9,796 nt of DNA from Burkholderiales bacterium UBA2647 (GTDB lineage: Bacteria; Pseudomonadota; Gammaproteobacteria; Burkholderiales; Burkholderiaceae_E): contig DENJ01000098.1 in NCBI GenBank assembly GCA_002359635.1, positions 6,372 to 16,167 on the forward strand, read 5' to 3'. Position 1 is the first letter of the stretch, and each line of letters begins with the position of its first letter. The notes under the pieces are model-generated. The model did no database searches, was not told where the DNA came from, and was given only the letters and a program-made list of their open reading frames with translations. A program made the translations under genes and the position numbers. Shown here in pieces: positions 1 through 6,336 of this stretch.

Positions 1-40
1 TGGCCCAAGCAAGTCCATGAGCAACACATAGCGACACGTT

Positions 41-1318
41 TTGAACCTAACCGAAAAGCAACGGCGCTTGCTGATCTGGATGTGCCTATTTATCGGCGTT
101 AATCAGTTCGGATTTGGCGCACTTATTCCCGTTTTGCCGCTCTATGCCGAGGCTTTCGGGGTGCCCGCCTCAGCGGTCGGTCTGACGATTGCGGTCTACG
201 GCTTGGCTCGCATGTTTTCTGCGCCGATCGCAGGAAGAATTGCCGATGGGCAGGGCAGACGTTTATCGATGGCGGTGGGTGGTGCAGTGTGCACCCTCGG
301 TAATCTTTGGTGTGGTCTTGCCAGTGGATTTACTGAATTTGTCATCGCACGTTTTCTTGCAGGGCTGGGTGCCGGTTGGGTGCAAGCCGTGGGTTTGATT
401 GTGCTTGCCGATATCAGCGAACCACAGCAACGCGGACGGATGATGGCCATTTACCAAGGCAGTTTTCTTTTTGCCGTGGGTATTGGCCCTTTGCCAGGCG
501 GATGGTTGGCTCAAGAGGCGGGTCTTGCCACGCCATTTATGGCATATGCCTGTGCATCGATGTTGGCTGGCGTGGTGGCCTGGTTCGTGGTGGAGGAGAC
601 AGGGCGCGTCAATCGGGAGCGATCCACGGATAAACGACCGGATGATGCGTCAGAAGAATCCAATGGATTTGCATCGGTTCCAAATGCTGTCTCGCCATCG
701 TTTTTAAAACAAATCAAGAGTCTGCTCGGCGATCGTGGCTTTGTGCTCGTTTGTCTCATCGGTATGGCCAATGCCGTTGTCAGAACAGGCGGCCTCTTTC
801 ATATCGTTCCAGTACTTGCAGTCAGCAAACTTCGACTAGGGCCTGGGGAGGTTGGGTTATATCTCGCACTTGGAAGTGTCTTAGGGCTTCTTGCGAGTTA
901 TCCGACCGGCTATTTGGCCGATCGTTTTGGCCGCAAACCACTCATTGTGCCTTCGGCACTAATGACCGCAGCCTCGTTTACAACATTTTACGTGGCACCG
1001 AATGCGAGTTACTTTGCCTTCGCCTGCGCACTTTGGGGGGTGGCTGTTGCAGTGAATGGCGCAGCACCCGCGGCCTATGCTGCTGACCACGCGAGGCCTG
1101 GCATGAATGCCGCCGCCATGTCGACCTTCCGCATGATGTCAGATGTGGGTTATGTGATTGGACCGATTGTCCTGGGTCTTGTCGTTGATTTTTTCGGACC
1201 TGGCGTTGGCTTGCTTAGCGCCGCAGCGCTGATCGCAAGCATCGGCATGATCTTCGCTTTTGCAGCGCCGGAAAGCTTAAGCTTGCAAACGAGGCAAAAC
1301 GATTCAAGGCGAAGATGA
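41..1318 (+). CDS. MFS (major facilitator superfamily) drug/metabolite transporter
   Basis: This is a 425-residue inner-membrane secondary transporter with the usual 12-helix MFS layout. The sequence shows two six-helix halves joined by a hydrophilic loop at about residues 187-230. A motif-A loop between helices 2 and 3 reads GRIADGQGRR (residues 65-74), and its counterpart in the second half reads GYLADRFGRK (about 290-299). This pattern and length fit the DHA1/TetA-like proton antiporters; the substrate cannot be read from sequence. The start is the TTG at 41, because an in-frame TAG lies at 29-31 and the first helix begins about 10 residues in. No Shine-Dalgarno is visible, and the next in-frame ATG (position 80) would cut into helix 1. 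It faces the acetyltransferase gene tail to tail with 2 bp between stops. The family call is firm; the role (efflux or uptake) is inference. Confidence 0.9.
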   Translation: MNLTEKQRRLLIWMCLFIGVNQFGFGALIPVLPLYAEAFGVPASAVGLTIAVYGLARMFSAPIAGRIADGQGRRLSMAVGGAVCTLGNLWCGLASGFTEFVIARFLAGLGAGWVQAVGLIVLADISEPQQRGRMMAIYQGSFLFAVGIGPLPGGWLAQEAGLATPFMAYACASMLAGVVAWFVVEETGRVNRERSTDKRPDDASEESNGFASVPNAVSPSFLKQIKSLLGDRGFVLVCLIGMANAVVRTGGLFHIVPVLAVSKLRLGPGEVGLYLALGSVLGLLASYPTGYLADRFGRKPLIVPSALMTAASFTTFYVAPNASYFAFACALWGVAVAVNGAAPAAYAADHARPGMNAAAMSTFRMMSDVGYVIGPIVLGLVVDFFGPGVGLLSAAALIASIGMIFAFAAPESLSLQTRQNDSRRR

Positions 1319-1320
1319 CG

Positions 1321-1866
1321 TTAGTTTTCAAGTTTTAAAAACCGATGCCGCGAAATAGCCCAAAGCTGCATATCCACCGGATTACCGTGCAGAAAGTTTT
1401 TGGCCTCTTGCAAACCTTCATATCGAAAGCCAAGCCGTCTCAACAAGTGCTGCGATCGCTCGTTTTGTAGACCGACATCCGCGCGCACGCGCTGGGCTAG
1501 TCCGTCAACAAAGACATGGCTTAATACGCAGTGAATGGCTTCCCGCATCAAGCCTTGGCCCCAAAACCCTCGTGTGAGGCTGTAGCCAACCCCCCATTCT
1601 ATCCAGGGACTCGTCTGAGGCTTAAGGGGATAACATTCAATTTCACCAATGAACCGATCGCTTTCTCTGAGCCTGATTGTCCATTTGAAAAAGAGACCCG
1701 AGGCATTGAGCATTGAAAAACGCTCAAGTGACTGTGCCAAGCCGTCAAGATCCCGCGCCGCTTCAATGCCGGCGTCTCGCGCAAAATCCTCGTCCTGCCA
1801 CATGGCCATGAAATCTGCAGCGTCTGCAGCCACAACAGCCTGAAGAAGGATTCGCTCACCCAGCAA
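1321..1866 (-). CDS. GNAT family N-acetyltransferase (RimJ/RimL type)
   Basis: This 181-residue cytoplasmic protein should transfer an acetyl group from acetyl-CoA to an amine, possibly a protein N-terminus or a small molecule. The fold is recognisable from GERILLQ at the N-terminus, the acetyl-CoA pyrophosphate loop RGFWGQGLMREA (residues 99-110, the R/Q-x-x-G-x-G/A signature), and the C-terminal NERSQHLLRRLGFRYEG (135-151), which is the RimJ/RimL NxxSxxLLxxLGFxxEG block. Length is normal for the family. The frame has only TTG (1866) or CTG as possible starts after an upstream in-frame TAA. TTG gives the usual N-terminus, but no Shine-Dalgarno is visible, so translation may be coupled to the small ORF 32 bp upstream. 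The substrate is unknown. The gene converges with the MFS transporter. Confidence 0.87.
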   Translation of the reverse strand: MLGERILLQAVVAADAADFMAMWQDEDFARDAGIEAARDLDGLAQSLERFSMLNASGLFFKWTIRLRESDRFIGEIECYPLKPQTSPWIEWGVGYSLTRGFWGQGLMREAIHCVLSHVFVDGLAQRVRADVGLQNERSQHLLRRLGFRYEGLQEAKNFLHGNPVDMQLWAISRHRFLKLEN

Positions 1867-1898
1867 TTTTGGGCAGCTTTTGGCTTGTGGGCCTATGG

Positions 1899-2099
1899 TC
1901 AGCGACTCAAGAGATTATGTCGGTAGGCCTCACGAACCTTAGCGAGTTCGCGATTAAGTCTTGCGCGCTGGGTTTTCGCAACCGTTGGATTCGCTAATTC
2001 GGCGATTAAGGCCTTCATCCGAACGCCAAGTTCGTTGGCAGTCGGATCCTCCTGGCCGGATCGAAGCGCGATCATTAAAGCGTCCGTGAAATCGTTCAT
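1899..2099 (-). CDS. Hypothetical 66-residue protein
   Basis: I do not recognise this small ORF. It begins at an ATG that is the first start after an in-frame TGA, so 66 residues is the maximum length. The protein is charged and probably all helical: an acidic N-terminus (MNDFTDALMIALRSGQED), then a Lys/Arg-rich second half (KTQRARLNRELAKVREAYRHN) that could form a short coiled coil or bind nucleic acid. There is no signal peptide or membrane segment. It lies 32 bp upstream of the acetyltransferase gene in the same direction and may be co-transcribed with it. The base run just before its ATG is CCTCCT, the complement of a Shine-Dalgarno, so no ordinary ribosome site is present. That lowers confidence that it is translated, although the sequence looks protein-like. 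Confidence 0.5.
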   Translation of the reverse strand: MNDFTDALMIALRSGQEDPTANELGVRMKALIAELANPTVAKTQRARLNRELAKVREAYRHNLLSR

Positions 2100-2262
2100 G
2101 AGGAGGTATACGGAAAAATTTCAGAAATCGCTTAACGAAAAAAAGTTTAGGCTTTGCCTGCAAATTTCTTCCTTGCCAGGATCAGCGCGATGCACGGCCA
2201 GGCAGTTGTTGCCGTTGCGCGAAGGTGTTTTGTTTGGATTCAGCCTGTTGGGCAAACGTCAT

Positions 2263-2280
2263 AAAACCCACTCGGGTTTA
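2263..2280 (-). terminator. Terminator-like hairpin (minus strand)
   Basis: Read on the minus strand, AAACCC, a GAGT loop and GGGTTT form a perfect 6-bp stem followed by TTTTAT. The stem begins inside the TAA stop of a 19-codon ORF (2278-2337). The stem is short and the T-run only four long, so it would be a weak intrinsic terminator. No established gene ends here. Confidence 0.35.
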
Positions 2281-2337
2281 CCGATTGGCGATAAGAATTA
2301 GCCGTTCGTCGAATTCAATAAGCATTTTGTCTGACAT
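2278..2337 (-). CDS. Possible 19-residue small ORF
   Basis: An ATG at 2337 opens a 19-codon minus-strand frame, MSDKMLIEFDERLILIANR, whose TAA is built into a terminator-like hairpin. The peptide would be amphipathic with alternating acidic and hydrophobic residues. There is no good Shine-Dalgarno (only AAGA nearby) and I know of no homologue, so this is a weak candidate. The main support is that a small ORF ends exactly where a hairpin with a T-run begins. It may instead be the head of a decayed gene, or chance. Confidence 0.2.
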   Translation of the reverse strand: MSDKMLIEFDERLILIANR

Positions 2338-2386
2338 ATCGTCTTGTTTTCAGTAGATTTCGCAGTCCATTACCGTTCAAGGAAAC

Positions 2387-2425
2387 ATGGTTTGCAAGCA
2401 AGGTCTGCGTCGCCCACAGCAATGA
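2387..2425 (+). CDS. Possible 12-residue leader peptide before the transglycosylase gene
   Basis: An ATG at 2387, preceded closely by AAGGA (2379-2383), opens a 12-codon frame reading MVCKQGLRRPQQ. Its TGA (2423-2425) overlaps the ATG at 2422 of the downstream SLT gene in an ATGA junction. This arrangement is typical of translational coupling and would explain why the downstream gene lacks its own ribosome site. The Shine-Dalgarno to ATG distance is short (3 nt), so the call is tentative. Confidence 0.2.
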   Translation: MVCKQGLRRPQQ

Positions 2426-3711
2426 CAAAGCGTCCTGGTCGAGATTCGGTTCAACAATTCATGAGCCGACCGGTTTCTCCCGTCGACTACGCCCGCGCCT
2501 TTTCTCATCGAGGAGAGGCTTTGCTTGATTTGGGCTTGCATGCTGAGGCGCTTTTGACCTTTGAGCGTGCGCTTGGCTTTGATCCGAAGTTTTTAGCAGC
2601 TCATATTGGTCGCGCGAAGACCTTGGTGGCCATGCAGCAGCACCAAGCTGCCTTGCAAATTTACCAAGCACTAAAAACGAACCTCTCTGGCTTACATCTT
2701 GATCCCACGGCGGTCGCAGGCATCGAGCAGGCAATTGGCGATCTGCGTGTCCAGGCCTCGGTCGATCGACCAATGCCTGTTGAGCCCTCGGCTGCGCGGT
2801 TACGCAGCATCGCGCTTAAGCTCAAGCTGCCATCGTTTCAGTCCAATTGGTACAAGCGTGCGGTTCCCGTGCTCGGTGTGGCCATCAGTGCTGCATGTCT
2901 GAGCCCTTGGGTGGAGGATGATGCCTTTGGCCGACTTTGGATCCGTGCTTCAGACGAGCCATCGATGAAGGCGCAAGCCGACGGGATCGGTGGTAAGTCC
3001 TTCTCGGGACAGATCGCGAACGCCGAAGAAAGGTCTGACCCAGGGGCAGATATCCCGCAGCTCACGGTCCCAGGCAGTGAGCGTCGAACTCAGCGCTCAG
3101 CGAGCGTTTCATCGGAACAGCAGCTAGCCGAAGCGGCATTTACCGGCGCAACAACACTTCGATATCGACCTCACAAGGATACGGGCAGTGAAGGGCCGGG
3201 AAAGGTCGCTGAGGATCAAAGACCACTTGACCGCCTGCAGCGGGAGCAGATTGCAAATTATATCGTTGAGCAATTTGGATCAAAACCAAGCGTAGCGCGG
3301 GCTGTTGTTCAGGAAGCAGTGATTGTGGGAAAGCAATTGCGACTGGATCCTCTACTGCTTTTGGCAATCATTGCGGTGGAGTCGCGATTCGATCCCATGG
3401 CGCAAAGCGCCAAGGGCGCACAAGGACTGATGCAGGTGCGAACCGCCGTGCACTCTGCGCGTTTCGATCCTTTCGGGGGCGTGGCGGCTGCTTTTGACTT
3501 CGCTGCCAATATTCGTATCGGTGCTCAGATTCTTCAAGAGCATCTGATGCGCCACGGGACGGTGGATCTGGCACTTAAGCATTACGTCGGCGCGGCCCGC
3601 ATGGCACATGACCAAGGCTATGCTGCAAAAGTTCGCAAAGAAAAATCAAAACTTGAGCAAGTCTGGGCCCAAACCAGCGCCGCCGAAAGCCGCCAGCTTA
3701 GTTTGCGCTAG
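2422..3711 (+). CDS. TPR-containing, membrane-anchored lytic transglycosylase (SLT domain)
   Basis: This enzyme should cleave the MurNAc-GlcNAc bond of peptidoglycan in the periplasm, releasing 1,6-anhydro products. Numbered from the ATG at 2422 (429 residues), about 20-90 hold two TPR-like repeats (AFSHRGEALLDLGLHAEAL, then AHIGRAKTLVAMQQHQAAL). About 146-164 (AVPVLGVAISAACLSPWV) is a single membrane segment, 165-290 is a polar linker, and 292-395 is the SLT domain. The catalytic acid is Glu320 in AVESRFDP. GAQGLMQV (332-339), NIRIGAQIL (363-371) and YVGAAR (388-393) complete the fold. The layout implies cytoplasmic TPRs and a periplasmic enzyme. The open frame extends upstream to a TTG at 2344, and another ATG lies at 2461. 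None has a clear Shine-Dalgarno; 2422 is chosen because a mini-ORF overlaps it as ATGA. No clear terminator follows. Confidence 0.88.
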   Translation: MTKRPGRDSVQQFMSRPVSPVDYARAFSHRGEALLDLGLHAEALLTFERALGFDPKFLAAHIGRAKTLVAMQQHQAALQIYQALKTNLSGLHLDPTAVAGIEQAIGDLRVQASVDRPMPVEPSAARLRSIALKLKLPSFQSNWYKRAVPVLGVAISAACLSPWVEDDAFGRLWIRASDEPSMKAQADGIGGKSFSGQIANAEERSDPGADIPQLTVPGSERRTQRSASVSSEQQLAEAAFTGATTLRYRPHKDTGSEGPGKVAEDQRPLDRLQREQIANYIVEQFGSKPSVARAVVQEAVIVGKQLRLDPLLLLAIIAVESRFDPMAQSAKGAQGLMQVRTAVHSARFDPFGGVAAAFDFAANIRIGAQILQEHLMRHGTVDLALKHYVGAARMAHDQGYAAKVRKEKSKLEQVWAQTSAAESRQLSLR

Positions 3712-3821
3712 CGTGTTTTAGCGGTAACTTGGCACTTCACGCCGGGCTGGCGCTTTAGCATGAGCCAGACAGATCGCGGACCGCACCGTTACAGATTATC
3801 TGGCTGCTTGTTCAGTCTTGA

Positions 3822-3827
3822 GAGGAG
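3822..3827 (+). promoter_or_regulatory. Ribosome binding site that fixes the phhB start
   Basis: AGAGGAGAC lies about 6-7 nt before the ATG at 3833. The frame is also open from a TTG at 3818, but that codon sits upstream of the Shine-Dalgarno, so 3833 is the better start. Confidence 0.7.
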
Positions 3828-3832
3828 ACATT

Positions 3833-4183
3833 ATGACTGCGAATTTAAAGCAAAGCATTGATCCAAATGTATTTGTCGACCGACTCCAAGCGGCGTTAAG
3901 CTCGATGGAGATTCATAACCAGGCTTGGCGAATACGCGATACAGGAACAATGATCGAGCGACATTTTCATTTTGCTGATTTTAGAAGCGGTTTTGCCTTC
4001 ATGGCCCATATGGCACTTTTTTCTGAGCACCTCGACCATCATCCGTCATGGACGCAAGATTATAAAAATTTGTTAATCACACTCCAAACCCACGACCTTG
4101 GCGGGCTTAGCGAACTCGATTTACAGTGGGCAGTCGAGGCTGAACGCTTATACAAGGGCAGCGGAGCTGATGTAAATGTGTAA
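3833..4183 (+). CDS. phhB: Pterin-4a-carbinolamine dehydratase
   Basis: A 116-residue cytoplasmic enzyme of the PCD/DCoH family. It dehydrates 4a-hydroxytetrahydropterin so that the pterin cofactor of aromatic amino-acid hydroxylation can be recycled (EC 4.2.1.96). The family signature is complete: HFHFADF (44-50), FMAHMALFSEHLDHHPSW (56-73) with the active-site pair His69-His70, Tyr77, and THDLGGLSELD (86-96) with the third His87. Length matches the family. No phenylalanine hydroxylase gene is in the window, so the partner is elsewhere or the protein serves another pterin pathway; family members are also proposed to act in molybdopterin metabolism. A strong AGAGGAG site fixes the start. The 3712-3832 gap upstream holds a 7-bp inverted repeat (AGCCAGA/TCTGGCT at 3763 and 3799) but no clear promoter. 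Confidence 0.93.
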   Translation: MTANLKQSIDPNVFVDRLQAALSSMEIHNQAWRIRDTGTMIERHFHFADFRSGFAFMAHMALFSEHLDHHPSWTQDYKNLLITLQTHDLGGLSELDLQWAVEAERLYKGSGADVNV

Positions 4184-4239
4184 CAGATTGATACAGCCGA
4201 GAAACATGGCAGTGCCGTGACCAGAGACGGGCTGATTCT

Positions 4240-4268
4240 TTGCACGAATACGCGATAATCCTTATGAA
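4240..4268 (+). promoter_or_regulatory. Candidate sigma70-type promoter for the carbonic anhydrase
   Basis: TTGCAC (4240-4245), a 17-bp spacer and TATGAA (4263-4268) resemble -35 and -10 elements. Transcription would then start near 4275, inside the 26-bp palindrome, which would place that palindrome as an operator. The -10 match is only 4 of 6, so this is tentative. Confidence 0.25.
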
Positions 4269-4272
4269 GAAA

Positions 4273-4298
4273 GCTATGACTTTTTAAAAAGTCATAGC
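4273..4298. promoter_or_regulatory. Perfect 26-bp palindrome upstream of the carbonic anhydrase
   Basis: The half-site GCTATGACTTTTT is followed immediately by its exact reverse complement. In RNA this gives an 11-bp stem with a TTAA loop, followed after CAGA by six T residues (4303-4308). It lies about 90 bp after the phhB stop and 16 bp before the carbonic anhydrase Shine-Dalgarno. It could be an intrinsic terminator for phhB or a dimeric regulator's operator. If it is a strong terminator there is hardly room for a carbonic anhydrase promoter before the ATG at 4327, which favours a regulatory or attenuator role. Confidence 0.6.
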
Positions 4299-4326
4299 CA
4301 GATTTTTTCTCAAAGGGAGCCTCGCA

Positions 4327-5259
4327 ATGTATCGGTCTGAATCACCAGATTTGTCAGCTGTAAGCGCTAAATCTCGCCAAATTTCTCGGCGCAAACATGT
4401 TGCAAAACAATTATCCATCGTCTTTCTATCCTTGCCCGGCAGTCTGCTTGCCGCATCAACGGCCGACGGTACACATGCAAATGTTGCCGACCAGGTTATT
4501 CAGGCGCAGCAAGAGGCGCTCGCCAAAAACACCGCGGCGAAGGGATTCGGCCCGCAGTCACCGCGGGACATTGATTCCTTGTTTGGTCGTAATCTTGTGA
4601 TGTTTGGTAACGCTCCAAAAAGTAGTGAAATGAATTTATGCAATATTCATTTTCACAAAAATGCTGAGCACAAAGGTGGACAATTCACCAAGTATGCTGG
4701 CAACGGTGACGGGCATGGCTATGGAACTGGCTACAAATATCTTGGTGAGCTCAGTGCCCAAGAACTGTCAAAAACCGCAGGCGAAATCTGCCCGAGCAAA
4801 CACGGTGGACTGTATCCTGGTGACACCATCGAGGTGCATTATGTTTATTCGTCAGCGCGGGTACAGCCTGGCCCGACCCTTGGGGCTTGCTTGAATGATG
4901 CGATCAAAAACCCCCAATTGCGTGTTGAGGCGCAGGTGATGGTGCTCGTCAATGATGCCAAGGCAAAGGATTTTCGGGAACTTGCAAAGCATGGCGTCAA
5001 AGACGGTGTTCATCAGGCGCTCAACATCCCTGTCGACACAGGCAAGCCTGTGCAGTATGGTGGTTCGACGACAGGACCGGCCTACAACGAGCAAGGTTCG
5101 CCCTTCCAGGTTTCTTGGAGTGTTCGCCCGATGGTCACGAAAGTTCATATCGCTACCGTCGGTGCCTGGTGCCAGGGGAATGTGTTTAAGGAAGATCATG
5201 CCCACGGCGTGCGAAACCTCGTGGGACACTACGAGTTGCTGGCACCGATCAACCCCTGA
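4327..5259 (+). CDS. Delta-class carbonic anhydrase, exported
   Basis: This 310-residue protein matches what I recall of the bacterial relatives of diatom delta carbonic anhydrases. These are zinc enzymes interconverting CO2 and bicarbonate. Key blocks are MNLCNIHFHKNAEHKGG (102-118, candidate zinc ligands His108, His110 and His115), GNGDGHGYGTGYKY (125-138), GDTIEVHYVYSSA (165-177, with His171), PVQYGGSTTGPAYNE (241-255) and EDHAHGVRNLVGHYELL (289-305). Four Cys (105, 155, 188, 282) could form disulfides. An N-terminal stretch with basic residues (about 21-27) and a hydrophobic run ending SLLAA (about 28-43) looks like a long signal peptide, placing the enzyme in the periplasm. GGGAG 7 bp before the ATG supports the start. 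A palindrome lies upstream, and the 3' end is covered by the first unit of a tandem repeat. The family call rests on motif memory; exact ligands are inference. Confidence 0.82.
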   Translation: MYRSESPDLSAVSAKSRQISRRKHVAKQLSIVFLSLPGSLLAASTADGTHANVADQVIQAQQEALAKNTAAKGFGPQSPRDIDSLFGRNLVMFGNAPKSSEMNLCNIHFHKNAEHKGGQFTKYAGNGDGHGYGTGYKYLGELSAQELSKTAGEICPSKHGGLYPGDTIEVHYVYSSARVQPGPTLGACLNDAIKNPQLRVEAQVMVLVNDAKAKDFRELAKHGVKDGVHQALNIPVDTGKPVQYGGSTTGPAYNEQGSPFQVSWSVRPMVTKVHIATVGAWCQGNVFKEDHAHGVRNLVGHYELLAPINP

Positions 5260-5325
5260 TGGGGTGTTGCCGGCGCCAATCAAACCCTGATGAGGTGTTG
5301 CCGGCGCCGATTAAACCCGGATTAG
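5241..5325. repeat. 31-bp tandem repeat, about 2.7 copies, at a convergent gene junction
   Basis: Units at 5241-5271 and 5272-5302 share 27 of 31 bases, and a third partial, more diverged unit starts at 5303. Each carries GGC-CC-AT-AA-CCC, and the first two also carry CTGATG-GGTGTTGCC. Unit 1 includes the last codons and TGA of the carbonic anhydrase (APINP-stop). Unit 2 would read APIKP-stop in register, and unit 3 lacks the stop and runs into the end of the Bug gene on the other strand. Unit 1 also folds as ACCCC-TGAT-GGGGT with the stop in the loop. Confidence 0.8.
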
Positions 5326-6326
5326 TCCAGTTTAATGTTGGCAGTCTTGACGACTTTTGCGTTGCGTTCAAATTCCTCATTGAGAAATTTTGCGGCGTCT
5401 TCAAGGCTGCCACCCCCTGGCACGACACCAGTGCTTTGCAGTTTTTCGCGCACCGATGGGGTTGTCAGGATGCGGTTGGATTCGATATTAAGTTTACGCA
5501 AGACATCCTGAGGCGTCTTTGCCGGTGCGAGCACCATTGCCCATGTGTTTGCAATGAAAGCCGTTCCCTGTTCCTTGAAGCTGGGGATGTCGGGGTAGCC
5601 CGGCAGGCGTTGATCGCTCGCCATACCGATGAGTTTGATCTTGCCCGCTTTGCCGTGTTGGGCCATTGCAAGCGGTACATCAAACATTAACTGGATCGCG
5701 CCACCAATCAGATCGGTAAGCGCGGGTTGGGTGCCTTTGTAGGGCACATGTTGCATGGCGATGCCATGGCTTGCCATGAACTGTTCCATGGCGAGATGAG
5801 CTGCGGCCCCTTTGCCTGAAGATCCGAAATTGAGTTTGCCTGGATTCGCTTTCGCGTAGGCAATCAACTCGGATGGCGTATTAAAGGGCATGTTTAAATT
5901 GGCGCTCAAGACCAAGGGAGCAACCCCTGTCAACACAACCGGCACCAGATCGGTGAAGGGGTTAAAAGTCATCTTGGCATACAAGGCAGGATTGGCTGCG
6001 TGAGCAGCGATCACCGTCGTCAGGGTATAGCCATCGGGTGGCGATTTGGCAACCATGTCAACAGCGATCATGCTGTTTGCCCCAGGCTTATAATCGAACA
6101 AGACTGGCTGCCCGAGGGCTTTGGCCAGCGGTTCGCCGATGGTGCGGGCCATGTTGTCGGTAAATCCGCCCGGTGTGTAGCCAACAAGCATTCGGATGGG
6201 TTTTGTCGGGAAGCTGCTCTGCGCAAAGCTTGCACCCATTCCTAGTGTTGAGATTGTAGCGCTCGCGCCGACTGCGAGCGGGACCTGCAAGATCGCACGG
6301 CGCGATTGTTTTGTGTTTGTTTTCAT
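5322..6326 (-). CDS. Bug/TctC family tripartite tricarboxylate transporter substrate-binding protein (second gene)
   Basis: A periplasmic solute-binding protein of 334 residues that would deliver a carboxylate-like ligand to a TctAB-type transporter or act as a sensor. The N-terminus carries a signal peptide with a twin-arginine-like QSRRAIL followed by a hydrophobic run ending ASFAQ. The mature part opens with the family's FPTKPIRMLVGYTPGGFTD and has GANSMIAVDMVAKSPPDGYTL, LNFGSSGKGAAAHLAM and HVPYKGTQPALTDLIGG, all standard Bug/TctC blocks. The start is the ATG at 6326, with AAGAG 7 bp upstream overlapping the previous gene's TAA; a GTG directly before it (6329) is possible. The stop lies in the last unit of the tandem repeat. 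No tctA or tctB is present, so the ligand and transporter partner are unknown. Confidence 0.9.
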   Translation of the reverse strand: MKTNTKQSRRAILQVPLAVGASATISTLGMGASFAQSSFPTKPIRMLVGYTPGGFTDNMARTIGEPLAKALGQPVLFDYKPGANSMIAVDMVAKSPPDGYTLTTVIAAHAANPALYAKMTFNPFTDLVPVVLTGVAPLVLSANLNMPFNTPSELIAYAKANPGKLNFGSSGKGAAAHLAMEQFMASHGIAMQHVPYKGTQPALTDLIGGAIQLMFDVPLAMAQHGKAGKIKLIGMASDQRLPGYPDIPSFKEQGTAFIANTWAMVLAPAKTPQDVLRKLNIESNRILTTPSVREKLQSTGVVPGGGSLEDAAKFLNEEFERNAKVVKTANIKLD

Positions 6327-6336
6327 CACATTGCTC

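Noticed and set aside
1273..1284. AAGCTTAAGCTT perfect 12-bp palindrome near the MFS stop
   Set aside because: It lies inside the coding sequence (ESLSLQ), has no T-run after it, and is A/T-rich enough to occur by chance.
2100..2106. AGGAGG on the plus strand as a ribosome binding site
   Set aside because: No ATG, GTG or TTG follows within a useful distance, and the plus-strand frame here looks like antisense shadow of the 66-residue ORF.
3721..3775. Terminator for the transglycosylase gene (CGCC-GGGCT-GGCG)
   Set aside because: Only a 4-bp stem with no T-run; not enough for a call.
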